A stretch of DNA of 64,000 bases, from assembly GCA_014529385.2 (NCBI GenBank), contig CM043943.1, forward strand, positions 101,469,355 to 101,533,354, read 5' to 3'. This document shows, one piece after another, positions 22,034 through 32,640 of the stretch. The notes beneath the pieces were generated by a model that had not been told where the DNA came from, did not search any database, and saw only the letters and a list, made by a program, of their open reading frames with translations. Position numbers and translations under genes: made by a program. The stretch comes from Adiantum capillus-veneris (taxonomy: Eukaryota > Streptophyta > Polypodiopsida > Polypodiales > Pteridaceae). Position 1 is the first letter of the stretch. Every line of letters begins with the position of its first letter.

Positions 22034-23953
22034 ATGAGTTCTCCAAGTTTTACAGGTGAAGATGATAAGGACCCGAGAAGGTTCTTGAGACAGGTACAAT
22101 TGCAATGTTTAGTGACAGGAAATGATTGTGAAGCAGAATGGTTGCGTATGTTTCCTCTCTTGGTTGAGGGTGATGCTTATGTCTGGTATAAGAGCTTGAA
22201 TGATGCAAATAAGAGTTGTTGGTCACTTTTGGAATCATTATTTCTTCAAAGATATGTAGTGATGCCAACTCCAAATGAAGCTTGGTCAAGGGTGAAGAGC
22301 TTATCTATGTGCGAAGATGAGTTTGTTTCTTGCTTTTGGAAGAGGTTCAATGATGTATGGATGCAATGGGAAAAGTGTGTGAAGTATGATAATGTGATGT
22401 CAGTGAAAGAGTTACATGGTACACACATGAAATTTGAGAGGTTGAAAATGTTGATAAGAAAGCTGAAACCTACCTTGCGTTCACATGTGGAATTGAAGAA
22501 TCCAAAAAGCATGAAAGAAGCACTACAGGTTGCCTACAACAAAGAGAGGAAGATAAGGCTTATGGTAGGTTTGGATGCGCCACTGAACATAGAGGCTATG
22601 CATTTGATTGATTTATTGTATAAAGTTGTTGAAAATGGTCATGAACTTGAGAAGCCACTTTCTATTGATGAGGAGGAAACAAAGCATGCAAATGTAGCAG
22701 CATGTGATCACGTGGAAGAAAATGACATACATGTGGTGAATGCTTATGATGTAGACATATACAATTCTATGGATTCTTCTCTTGATGTTAGAGATGTTGA
22801 TTCTTGTGCTTTGGAAAATGGTTTGAATCCCATGGTTAAGAGTGATGTTGATGTGAATGGAGATTATGTGTCTACATATGGCTTATTTGATGAAAATGCT
22901 TTGGTATGCGAAGTTGTGGGAGCATCTATAATGGATGATGTATGTGATGAGGGTTGTATAGACTCTCCTCTTGAGTATGAGGATGCTGATGTGGTTGAGT
23001 TTCATGGTCTACAAGAATCTCATGCTACTCTTGTGGTTGATGATGAAGACTATGCCTCTACTCCTAGGTTGCTTGATGAGTTACCTATGGCTGCCAATGA
23101 TGATGTAAATGCTTTTGGTGATTTGGATTATCACTTGGATGTTAATGAGGTCAATATGGATTCATTTAGTTTCACCAAAGAACCCATTGGTGAGGATGAG
23201 GTGGCTGATATCCAAGACTTTGTTTCCACTTATGACATGTTTGATGATATGCATATGGTTGTCAATCATGTGGACGGTTGTGTTGTACAAGGTTCTATGG
23301 AGTCCCATGTCGAGCTTAAACGTAATGACTTGGATGCTTTTAATGTTGACTTTCAGCCTAAATTTTTGCATGATGATGTGGTCCTTGATGATGGTATATC
23401 TGTTAGTGACTTGCTTGGTGAGCTACTTGTTGTTGGAAGCTCTAATATCAACCACGAAAGAATATTAGAGGAAGTTTTGAGGCTAATGAAAGAGGGTCTT
23501 TGCTTTGAAAATCTTGATGATATGGATGGTCATATGCATTGTGCTAGTGGCTTTGATATTCTTGCCAAGATGGATGATGTCATGCCTTATGGTCTTAATT
23601 GGGATGGGCAAGAGAAAGAGCTCTTTTGTGGTTTGGCATACAAGGATACTTTGAATGTCTTGACTAGACAAATTATGGTTGAGAATGTAGAAGCTTTGAT
23701 GGATATATTTGAAATTAGTGATTTGTATGAGTTGAAGCATGAAATTTTCGGCCTGGATTCAATGCAAAATTATGTGTATGATAGAGGGAAAAGACACGTG
23801 TCTCGTGTCAACAGCATATGGGATTTTGCTTCAGTGGGAGAAGCTCCTACTATGTTATGCATATGGTTATTTGATGCAACATGGAGGTCGATGGTAAGAG
23901 AATCTATGTTATTTTTAGCTCTCATTTTATATTTTGGTTCTTTAGTGGCATGA
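22034..23953 (+). CDS. gag: Retrotransposon Gag protein (639 aa, intact)
   Basis: The N-terminal about 180 residues form a retrotransposon Gag domain: FLRQVQLQCLVTGND, AEWLRMFPLLVEGDAYVWYK, SLNDANKSCWSLLESLFLQR and KERKIRLM. The rest, residues 200-560, is acidic and rich in Asp, Val and Glu, with no CCHC zinc knuckle and no protease motif. A Gag of this sort would package element RNA into virus-like particles; pol functions would have to come from another element. The start codon lies 92 bases after the 5' LTR. The frame is open to its end, although nearby sequences are badly decayed. Confidence 0.85.
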   Translation: MSSPSFTGEDDKDPRRFLRQVQLQCLVTGNDCEAEWLRMFPLLVEGDAYVWYKSLNDANKSCWSLLESLFLQRYVVMPTPNEAWSRVKSLSMCEDEFVSCFWKRFNDVWMQWEKCVKYDNVMSVKELHGTHMKFERLKMLIRKLKPTLRSHVELKNPKSMKEALQVAYNKERKIRLMVGLDAPLNIEAMHLIDLLYKVVENGHELEKPLSIDEEETKHANVAACDHVEENDIHVVNAYDVDIYNSMDSSLDVRDVDSCALENGLNPMVKSDVDVNGDYVSTYGLFDENALVCEVVGASIMDDVCDEGCIDSPLEYEDADVVEFHGLQESHATLVVDDEDYASTPRLLDELPMAANDDVNAFGDLDYHLDVNEVNMDSFSFTKEPIGEDEVADIQDFVSTYDMFDDMHMVVNHVDGCVVQGSMESHVELKRNDLDAFNVDFQPKFLHDDVVLDDGISVSDLLGELLVVGSSNINHERILEEVLRLMKEGLCFENLDDMDGHMHCASGFDILAKMDDVMPYGLNWDGQEKELFCGLAYKDTLNVLTRQIMVENVEALMDIFEISDLYELKHEIFGLDSMQNYVYDRGKRHVSRVNSIWDFASVGEAPTMLCIWLFDATWRSMVRESMLFLALILYFGSLVA

Positions 23954-24023
23954 AAAATAGGAGAATATTTACAATGATGTGAAAGTATGCACATGAAACA
24001 CTTGAAAGTGTTCCATGCTTATT

Positions 24024-24035
24024 GGGGGGGCAATA
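24024..24035 (+). promoter_or_regulatory. Polypurine tract before 3' LTR
   Basis: A run of seven G followed by CAATA directly precedes the TGTGACG start of the 3' LTR. Confidence 0.6.
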
Positions 24036-24854
24036 TGTGACGTGTTTTGGTGAAATGATGCGGACCACCCCAAAGCCTTTGAGAGATTTTTTTTAATGAT
24101 TTTGGGGGCCTTAGATGTAAATAAAGCATGCTTGTACAAAGTGTACAAAGGCAGTGTGTGCCAACTGTCTCTACGCATGCGGGCAGGTTGTGCGGGGTAC
24201 ATAGTTTTGTTGTTTTTGTACATAGAAGTGTCCAGACTTCAAAGTGTGATTTAGTGCTTTAAAAATATGAAGAAAAACTGAACTTTTATCAGCTTGGGGT
24301 CGTGAGTGAGTGGGAGTTTTCAACTGTGAAGAAGAAAGCCTCTCTTGCTGCAGTCTGCGGTGGTGCGTGGGAGTTGTGTAGTGGAGGTGCCCGTGTGTGT
24401 GTGTGAGGGCCTGGAGCCTTGATTGGAGAGTGTGTATCTCATCAATAAGGCCATGAACATGGGTGGTGACATCTGCACTTTCACCCCTCTTCTCTCTTTT
24501 TGGTGATGGAAGCTGCGTGAAGCGAATCTCTCTTGTACGCGTGTGCCTGCTACTCAGGTTTGGTAGTGAAAGCCCCTTTTGATTGTTGTGAATGGGAGGG
24601 TGTTTCATCATGTTTTCCATGGTTTTTTCTGATTTTTTTGGCTGAGCATCATGATTTTTTGTATAACTCATGATTAGCATGGTTTTTGATGGGTTTGTGT
24701 ATATGGTTGGGAGCGACTATGGAGCCCCTTCTTGCATATGCAAGGTCTGCTGAGATGGTGTGAGGGTATGGTGTTTATGAACGGAATTTCAGAGATTTTT
24801 GTTTGTTTTCATTGGTTTGTTTTCCCAAAATTTAGTGCCTTTTTTGCTTCATTG
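24036..24854 (+). repeat. 3' LTR of gag-only element (truncated)
   Basis: It matches the 5' LTR from its first base to CTTCATTG, then diverges at 24855, so about 200 bp of the LTR 3' end is missing. Confidence 0.85.
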
Positions 24855-25036
24855 GTTTTTTCCCAAAAAAACATAATTCTGCTAGCAATGGTGACATGTA
24901 TAAGGATGACTAGATTCGTATAATCATGATTGGGGAGAAATGATTCTGACATTTATTGTTTGGGTTTAGAGAAAGCTCTGTGTGTGTGTGTATGATATCT
25001 CTTTCTAGAAAAGAAGTATATATATACGTGAGAAAC
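24855..25036. other. Right subterminal part of the Mutator-like element
   Basis: No coding similarity is seen. It includes a short GT array and leads into the right TIR at 25037-25102. Confidence 0.4.
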
Positions 25037-25102
25037 TCACTTCGTAACTTTGCTCGGTTTTGAGCTTGCTCGGATAAGTTCGCTCGATGTTTGGTAGAAC
25101 TC

Positions 25103-26435
25103 AGTTTGCTAATGTGACATTGTCAAAAACAAGTGAGTTCTCCAAATGTGTTGTGTGTAGTCGGATAAAGTCTCAACTAGAGTCAACAAAGGATGACGAG
25201 ATGATTGCACGTTTGAAGGATGAATGTGGAATTCACATGTTGCAACAACAAAGTTGTAGGAATATGTACTACACCTGGCGTAAGTTCTCCTAGTTGCAAA
25301 AGGATAAGTATTTATGCATTATACATGATAAAATGGATCAAAAAAAGACAGCAATACCTAGGTTGCGTGTGAACTCAAAAGATTATGCGAATGCATATCA
25401 ATTGCAAGTATCATTAACATGTATGATAACACATGGACATGGTCATGGAATGTATGGTCACTTCTCACTTAATGGTCCATGACCTTCAGATCCCAATGCT
25501 ACAATTGGTTCCCTTGCATTATGCTTACAGAATCTGGAAAGAACAGAAAACCATGGACTAGGAGATTTATGCCATGATGGTATGCCACGCAACAATGTAA
25601 CATTATTCAATGCATTGAACTCAAGGAGATCTCTAGACCTCCAAAACAAAATGAAGCAAGAGCATGAGAGGAATGCATCAACAATGACACCACCGTTGGT
25701 CATCCAAGGATGTAATGAAGAGATTATACACATACAATCAACTTCCTCTCAATGTGTTGTGGATACAATATCCACTCCTGTATTTCAAAAATTGCATGAG
25801 AATCTTTTGCTACAGCTAGATAATTGTGCAGGAGAGAATAAAAATTGATATTTTTTTGCATACTTATCATTATTAGTAGCAAAAGGAGTTTTCAAAACCG
25901 TGCATTTGGGATTCTTAATGGTGGGTCATACACATGAGGACATAGATGCAATGTTTAGTAGGTTCTCAGAAATATTGCGAACAGGAATGACATTCACTTT
26001 TCCACATCTGATGGAACATTTTCAAAAATGTGAAAGCTTAGCTCCAGCACCATTTTTGATGACACAAGTTCCCGACTTTAAATCCTTTGTGCAGGGGTAC
26101 ATGTGTGACGGACAAGATACTCTAGTCGGACACTCTAAGACACTTCAATTTCGTTTCTATATGCAAGGTGAAGTCCCAATGCAGTACAAAATTCATCCCA
26201 AATCACCCGATTGGATGCCAAAGGAGTCGGGAATTGAGTTGTGGAAAACAGATGACTAGGGAAAACCAAAATTACCAACAGGCTGTCTAGATGTGAGACC
26301 TATAGCAGACTATGTGAGAGATAGTCTGCTTGTTATTCAAGGCATTAAGTCATATCTTGAATTTTGGAAAATATGTTTTCTATTAAAGGGAAAGGACCAT
26401 GACTCCACAAAATACATGGAGCCTGTTATCACTTA
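25103..26435 (+). pseudogene. DUF7869-like gene, middle part (dead)
   Basis: This continues the frame of 13784-15118 once the Mutator-like element and one target copy are discounted. Features in order are TLSKTSEFSKCVVCSRIKSQ (a CxxC), CIIHDKMDQKKTAIPRLRV, the acidic block DNCAGENKN at 25819-25845, and GHTHEDID at 25924-25947. This acidic/His pattern is the signature I associate with DUF7869 proteins; a DDE-like nuclease fold is an inference. One frame is kept throughout, with four stops (25291, 25480, 25846, 26257), all TAG or TGA. It is cut at 26435 by a copia element with an ACTTA duplication. Confidence 0.75.
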
Positions 26436-27204
26436 TGTTAAGTATGGAGCCCGATTTACCCTTGTAATTTTCAGTGGTAAAAGGCAAATTTGTAAGGCCC
26501 CCATTATGAGGAGAAGCCATCGTGCGTGAAGGAAAATCACTCACCGGAAACCAAAATTTTCACGGACAAGAATCAGGGGCAACTTTAAAGGCCTCGGGGG
26601 CGAAGGCCCCCGAGACTTTTTTTTTCGCCGGAATATTATGGCCGGACGGCGGCCGGAAAGTGGTCGGAAAACAACCGGTCGGTTGGCCGGTGGTCGGAAG
26701 TCAATGGCCGGTGGCCGGTGGTCGGAAGTCAATGGCCGGTGGCCGGTGGCCGAATTCAAAAGCGGACTTGTCTTCTCAAGGGCGGCCACACATGGGCGGA
26801 TTGGAGGGTCCGGTTTGGACTTATTCCCACAAGGGTGGCTACACATGGCTGTCTCTCATAAGAGAGGGCAGCCCTTTTGGCCTATAAAAGGAGGTCATTT
26901 CTACACACATTTCATAGTGTGAAGTTGATGCAACAAGGTGAGTGTGAGGTGGTGAGAGTGAAGCAAGGCGGGAGCTCCATTAAGGGTATAATCCCTTTGT
27001 AAACTACTTCTTGTTTTGAAGTACCAAAGCCATTGAGTGGCTGCTTTCCCGTGGACGTAGCCCACATTGGGTGAACCACGTATATCGTGTGTACTCTCTC
27101 TCTCTCTCTCTCTCTCTACACTATAATCTCGTGTATATAAATTTGTCTCTCTCCATTAAGTAATCTACTCAATTATCTATTTAGCTACGTCTTATTTCCT
27201 AACA
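26436..27204 (+). repeat. 5' LTR of copia element
   Basis: It starts TGTTAAG and ends CTAACA. A TATA box (TATAAAAG) lies at 26883-26890. A GC-rich GGCCGGTGGTCGGAAGTCAA minisatellite and a short CT array lie inside. Confidence 0.95.
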
Positions 27205-27206
27205 AC

Positions 27207-27218
27207 TGGTATCAGAGC
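27207..27218 (+). promoter_or_regulatory. Primer-binding site, tRNA-iMet
   Basis: TGGTATCAGAGC starts two bases after the 5' LTR and is the canonical copia PBS. Confidence 0.95.
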
Positions 27219-27268
27219 AAGGTTTGCTCGTAGCTAAATTATCTCAAGGAAAGGATTCCTTGAATTGA

Positions 27269-30200
27269 GTGGGAGTTATGGCGGAGGAGGGGAAGCTCAA
27301 GATTGAGAAGTTCAACGGCAAAAACTACCAACATTGGAAGATGCAGATTGAAGACTATCTCTACCAGAAGGACCTCTATTTGCCACTAGGCGGTCTTGCG
27401 AAGAAGCCCGCAACAATGGCAGATGAATCATGGATTGTCCTTGATCGAAAGGCACTGGGAACAATCCGGTTAAGCTTGGCATCAACGGTGGCCTTCAATG
27501 TTTCGGAGATGAAGACCACGGAGGACTTGATGAAGTCACTTGACGACTTCTACGAGAAACCATCGGCATCCAATAAGGTATTTCTTATGAAGCGCTTGTT
27601 CAATCTAAAGATGTCAGAGAATGGTTCAGTTGCAGAACACCTAAATGACTTTAACACAAACATAAGTCAACTTCGATCAGTGAAAATCAATTTCGATGAC
27701 GAAGTGCGAGCTCTCCTTATACTATCATCTCTACCGGATAGTTGGGACAGCCTTGTGATGGCTGTAAGTAATTCTATCTCTGGCACAAATACTCTTAAGT
27801 TTGATGATGTTGTGGGTGTTCTTCTAAGCGAGGAAATGCGAAGGAGAAGCACAGGAGAATCATCAAGTGCTGCACTATCAGTGGAAACAAGAGGAAGGCC
27901 TAAGGAGAGGTTCAAAAACCAAAAGGGTCGTGATCGCTCAAGACGGAGCAAATCACGAACAAAGTCAGTTCTTGAATGTTGGAACTGCGGCAAGAAGGGC
28001 CACGTCAAGAAGGATTGCTGGTCCAAGAAGAAGAAGGAGACAGAGTCCCAAGACAACAAGCCAACATCGGAGGCCAATGTGGCAGGTAAAGTAGAGCAAG
28101 ATGCTCTAATTCTCTCATTAGACAATGTGTCTAATTCCTGGATAGTAGATTCCGGGGCTTCATTCCATGCGACACCACACAAGCAACATTTCCAAGACTA
28201 CACCAAAGGTAATTTTGGGTATGTATACTTGGGAGATGATGAAGCTTGTGAGATTGTCGGCAAAGGTACAGTTTCTATCAAAACTGCTAACGGAAATGAA
28301 TGGAAGCTGAAAGATGTTAGGCATGTTCCTTCTCTTCGCAAAAATTTGATCTCTACAGGACAATTGGACGATGAAGGTCACAACATTGCATTCGGAAACA
28401 AACGGTGGAAGATCTCAAAGGGATCTTTGGTGGTTGCCAAGGGTGAAAAAGTCAGTACACTTTACTTGTGTCCTGTTAGCATGCAACCTTCAGCTTGTGC
28501 AGCAACTACAGAAGTTGACAGTGCGGTGTGGCACTACCGACTTGGGCATATGAGTGCCAAAGGAATGCAAATCCTTCAAACAAAGAAGCTTCTACCAGGT
28601 TTGAAAGAAGTGGACTTAGAGTTCTGTGAAGATTGTGTTTATGGTAAACAAAAGAGGGTAAAATTTCAAAAATCAGGAAATGAAAGAAAGAATAAAAAAC
28701 TTGAGTTGGTTCATTCTGATGTTTGGGGTCCTGCAAGTACACCATCACTTGGTGGCTCATTGTACTATGTAACATTCATAGACGATGCGACTAGAAAAAC
28801 ATGGGTTTATGTCATGAAGAATAAATCCGATGTATTTTCCATATTTCAAAGGTGGAAAGCCTTTGTGGAGAATGAAACAGGTACCAAGGTTAAATGCCTC
28901 AGATCCGACAATGGAGGCGAATATTGCAGCCAAGCTTTTGAAAGCTTTTGTGCTAGCAATGGCATTCGGAGGCAAAGGACAACCCCAAGGACACCTCAAC
29001 AAAATGGGATTTCGGAAAGGATGAACAGGACAATCATGGAATGAGCACGAAGCATGCGGCTACATGCAAGCCTACCACTTGAACTTTGGGCAGAAGCTGT
29101 AAGTACGTCTGTGTACTTAATCAATCGGTCACCCTCAACGGCATTGGATGGGGGAGTTCCAGAAGAGGCATGGACAGGTAAACCGGTGAATTATGCATTT
29201 CTCAAAGTGTTTGGGTGTGAGGCTTTCATGCACATAGATAGAAGCCTAAGATCAAAGTTAGATGCAAAGTCCAAAAAGTGTTTCTTCATTGGCTATGGAG
29301 AAGGAGACTTTGGGTATCGCCTATGGAATCCTGAAGATGGTAAAATCTTAAGGAGTAGGGATGTAATTTTTAACGAACAAAATATGTACAAAGATTACTT
29401 GGAAAGAAAACAAACAAAAGAAACAGGTGATGAGTACATGGAGCTTGAGGACAGTGAAGACTCAAGGACTGCAAACGGTGACAATGTGCAACAACGTCAA
29501 CCAAATGAGGAGCCTCAACCTATTCCCCGAAGATCTACAAGAGCAAGTAGACCTCCAGAAAGGTTTGTTCCTTCCTTCAACCATCTCTTGATCTTAGATT
29601 CTGGAGAGCCGGAATCATATGAAGAAGCTATGCAACATGAATCCAAAGAAGAATGGACGAAGAGCATGCAAGTGGAGATGGACTCACTACATCACAACCA
29701 AACATGGGAGTTGGTTGAGTTGCCTAAAGGTAAGCGGGCACTTCAAAACAAATGGGTGTACAAGATAAAGGAAGAAGAAGGTGGGAAGAAAAGGTACAAG
29801 TCTAGGCTTGTGGTAAAAGGTTTTTCTCAAAAGAAAGGTATTGACTTCAATGAAATATTTTCTCCTGTTGTAAAAATGAACTCAATTAGGCTTGTCTTAA
29901 GCCTTGTGGCTGCTCATGATCTAAATCTCGAGCAAATGGATGTAAATACGGCATTCCCTCACGGTGACTTAGAGGAGGAAATCTACATGCTTCAACCAAA
30001 GGGGTATGAAGTAAAAGGTAAGCAGAAAATGGTTTGCAGATTAAAGAAGAGCTTGTATGGTTTAAAGCAAGCATCAAGACAATGGTACTTGAAGTTTGAT
30101 CGATGGATGTTGGATCATGGATTCACAAGATGCAACTCGGATCACTGCGTCTACACGAAGAATTTGGGAGATGGGAAATTCATCATCCTAATGTTGTATG

Positions 30201-31159
30201 TTGATGACATGTTGATTGCAAGTGCTAACATGCAGGACATCAAAGACCTAAAAGAGGAGCTGTCCAAATCTTTTTCAATGAAAGATTTAGGTGCTGCAAA
30301 GAGGATACTTGGTATGAAAATATCAAGGGACAGGACGAAGAAAACAATAAAGCTATCTCAAGAAGATTACATCAAGAAGGTACTAGAAAGGTTTGCAATG
30401 CAAAATGCAAAACCAGTTTCTACACCTTTGGCTGGTCATTTTAAACTAACGAAGGATATGTGTCCAAAGACACAAGAGGAGATAGCCTATATGTCTAAAG
30501 TTCCATATGCTGCAGCGGTAGGTTCTCTAATGTATGCTATGGTCTGGACAAGGCCAGACATTGCACATGCAGTGGGAGTTGTGAGTAGGTTCATGGACAA
30601 CCCAGGTAAAGAGCATTGGCAAGCTGTGAAGTGGATACTTAGGTATCTAAAAGGGACAACAACAAATGCTTTGTATTTTGGAGGAACTGATATTTTTCTA
30701 GAAGGGTATGCTGATGCAGATATGGCAGGTGACAAAGATACTCGAAGGAGCACTACTGGCTATGTGTTCACGGTTGGAGGCACAGCAGTAAGCTGGGCTT
30801 CAAAGCTGCAGAAAGTGGTTTCACTTTCTACCACGGAAGCAGAGTATGTAGCAATGACGGAGGCAAGCAAAGAAATTCTGTGGCTTCACAGATTCTTAGA
30901 AGAGCTTGGATTCAAACAAGACAATTGTGTCTTGTACAGTGATAGCCAAAGCGCTATCCATCTTGCGAAGAACTCAGCCTTTCATTCAAGGACAAAGCAC
31001 ATTGAGGTGAGATATCACTTCATACGCACTCTTTTGGAAGAGGGACAACTAAAGCTAGGAAAGGTGCATACAAGTGAAAATCCTGCAGACATGTTTACAA
31101 AGGTGGTCAACAAGGAGAAGTTGAGCTTTTGCTCATCTTCAATCGGCATTCAAGGATAA
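27269..31159 (+). pseudogene. gag-pol: Copia Gag-Pol polyprotein with one in-frame stop
   Basis: One frame of 1297 codons is broken only by TGA at 29042-29044. Gag starts KLKIEKFNGKNYQHWKMQIE and carries a CCHC knuckle, CWNCGKKGHVKKDC. Protease has SWIVDSGASFHATP. Integrase shows WHYRLGHMS...CEDCVYGK and the catalytic stretches LVHSDVWGP, FIDDATRK and CLRSDNGGEY. Reverse transcriptase shows MDVNTAFPHGDL, LKKSLYGLKQASRQWY and LYVDDML. RNase H shows YADADMAGD, STTEAEYVAM and YSDSQSAIHLA. The stop falls at a position that is normally Arg, so it fits a single CGA-to-TGA change inside integrase. The order (gag-PR-IN-RT-RH) is diagnostic of Ty1/copia. Confidence 0.96.
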
Positions 31160-31206
31160 GAAGCCAGAATGGAAAGCAGTCACAGGTTTGGTTTGGAGAT
31201 CAGTCT

Positions 31207-31219
31207 CCAAGTGGGAGAT
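31207..31219 (+). promoter_or_regulatory. Polypurine tract of copia element
   Basis: CCAAGTGGGAGAT lies directly before the TGTTAAG start of the 3' LTR, as usual in plant copia elements. Confidence 0.85.
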
Positions 31220-32026
31220 TGTTAAGTATGGAGCCCAATTTACCCTTGTAATTTTCAGTGGTAAAAGGCAAATTTGTAAGGCCCCCATTATGAGGAGAAG
31301 CCATCGTGCGTGAAGGAAAATCACTCACCGGAAACCAAAATTTTCACGGACAAGAATCAGGGGCAACTTTAAAGGCCTCGGGGGCGAAGGCCCCCGAGAC
31401 TTTTTTTTTCGCCGGAATATTCTTTTTCGCCGGAATATTATGGCCGGACGGCGGCCAGAAAGTGGTCGGAAAACAACCGGTCGGTTGGCCGGTGGTCGGA
31501 AGTCAATGGCCGGTGGCCGGTGGTCGGAAGTCAATGGCCGGTGGCCGGTGGCCGAATTCAATGGCCGGTGGCCGAATTCAAAAGCGGACTTGTCTTCTCA
31601 AGGGCGGCCACACATGGGCGGATTGGAGGGTCCGATTTGGACTTATTCCCACAAGGGCGGCTACACATGGCTGTCTCTCATAAGAGAGGGCAGCCCTTTT
31701 GGCCTATAAAAGGAGGTCATTTCTACACACATTTCATAGTGTGAAGTTGATGCAACAAGGTGAGTGTGAGGTGGTGAGAGTGAAGCAAGGCGGGAGCTCC
31801 ATTAAGGGTATAATCCCTTTGTAAACTACTTCTTGTTTTGAAGTACCAAAGCCATTGAGTGGCTGCTTTCCCGTGGACGTAGCCCACGTTGGGTGAACCA
31901 CGTATATCGTGTGTACTCTCTCTCTCTCTCTCTCTCTCTACACTATAATCTCGTGTATATAAATTTGTCTCTCTCCATTAAGTAATCTACTCAATTATCT
32001 ATTTAGCTACGTCTTATTTCCTAACA
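31220..32026 (+). repeat. 3' LTR of copia element
   Basis: It matches the 5' LTR but has an extra CGCCGGAATATTCTTTTT unit and an extra CCGAATTCAATGGCCGG unit. It ends CTAACA, followed by ACTTA. Confidence 0.95.
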
Positions 32027-32554
32027 ACTTATTGGCAAAAAATAATCAATGAGCTTGAGCAACCAACCAATAAACACATTGGTGAATATACAACATTTTG
32101 GCCAAAGACTATAGGGAGTCATCTAATGCAAGAGATAGAGGAAGACAGAGATGAGTTTCAAGGATATGAAGAATTGAATGATCACAATGTTGGTCCTCAA
32201 AGTGCAAGGCCACAAGAGGCCTTTAGGCCTCAAATTGATGTAAGAAAAGGGGATCTTGTTCTTGTGAGACCCGCAGATCCTGAATATCCGATATGGCTAG
32301 GAGTGGTAGAGTGGAACGTTGATGTAGACAAATCATCTCCTAACTACAAGAAAGTTTGGATTCAGTATTGGGCACCAAAACATCGAAAACAAAATCCCAC
32401 AATCCAAGAACAGTATGAGGATTGTAAAAGAGTTGGTGTTGCAATCTTGCTGACCCAAAGTGCTGGGAGTGTGTTGATACAATTGTATGGTCATGGACTC
32501 CAAGGGGTGGAAGAATTGCGGAAACAATCAAGATCCCATCAAATGTCATGGTGA
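32027..32554 (+). pseudogene. DUF7869-like gene, 3' part with stop codon
   Basis: With the copia element and one ACTTA discounted, the frame runs on as YWQKIINELEQPTNKHIGEY and TTFWPKTIGSHLMQEIEED. It continues to a basic end, IWLGVVEWNVD...WIQYWAPKHRKQ..., finishing at TGA 32552-32554. No premature stop is seen in this part. The three parts give a former protein of about 1060 codons. Confidence 0.78.
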
Positions 32555-32640
32555 AGGCACAGGCTAGCTTGATAGGAGAAATTGAATAGCATTTCATATC
32601 TTGCTCATTGTTTTATTTCCCCAGATTATGTATGATTTTA

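Larger units (their letters stand above)
20927..24854 (+). mobile_element. Gag-only LTR retrotransposon (TR-GAG type)
   Basis: Two direct repeats starting TGTGACGTGTTTTGG bracket one gag ORF and no protease, RT or integrase. The 5' LTR (20927-21941) ends TTCACA, giving TGTG...CACA ends. The 3' LTR (24036-24854) matches it over about 815 bp and then breaks off, so the right end is truncated. The layout fits the described nonautonomous TR-GAG class (terminal repeats plus GAG only). It sits inside the uL11 copy within the Mutator-like element, and so arrived later. Confidence 0.85.
15119..25102. mobile_element. Mutator-like (Pack-MULE-type) element, 9984 bp
   Basis: The ends form imperfect terminal inverted repeats of about 66 bp (15119-15184 and 25037-25102, about 64% identical by eye), both starting GAG. 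Three CGAGC motifs lie at matching distances from each end: 16, then 14, then 16 bases apart. Flanking 9-bp duplications and in-frame restoration of the interrupted gene fix the borders. A 9-bp duplication with long TIRs is characteristic of Mutator superfamily elements. I see no MURA-type transposase. Inside are fragments of eS26, a VLIG-type GTPase, PHF5A and uL11, many microsatellites, and a later gag-only LTR element (20927-24854). Without that element the carrier is about 6 kb. Confidence 0.78.
26436..32026 (+). mobile_element. Ty1/copia LTR retrotransposon, young, 5591 bp
   Basis: The element has LTRs of 769 bp (26436-27204) and 807 bp (31220-32026), a PBS, gag-pol, a polypurine tract and a perfect 5-bp target duplication (ACTTA at 26431-26435 and 32027-32031). 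By eye the LTRs differ by five transitions and two indels of roughly 19 bp each. It sits in the third segment junction of the DUF7869-like gene and is the youngest-looking insertion of the window. A solo LTR of the same family lies at 8642-9449. Confidence 0.97.

Noticed and set aside
22034-23953. Host gene encoding an acidic protein
   Set aside because: The N-terminal Gag domain and the flanking direct LTRs show it is a retroelement Gag.
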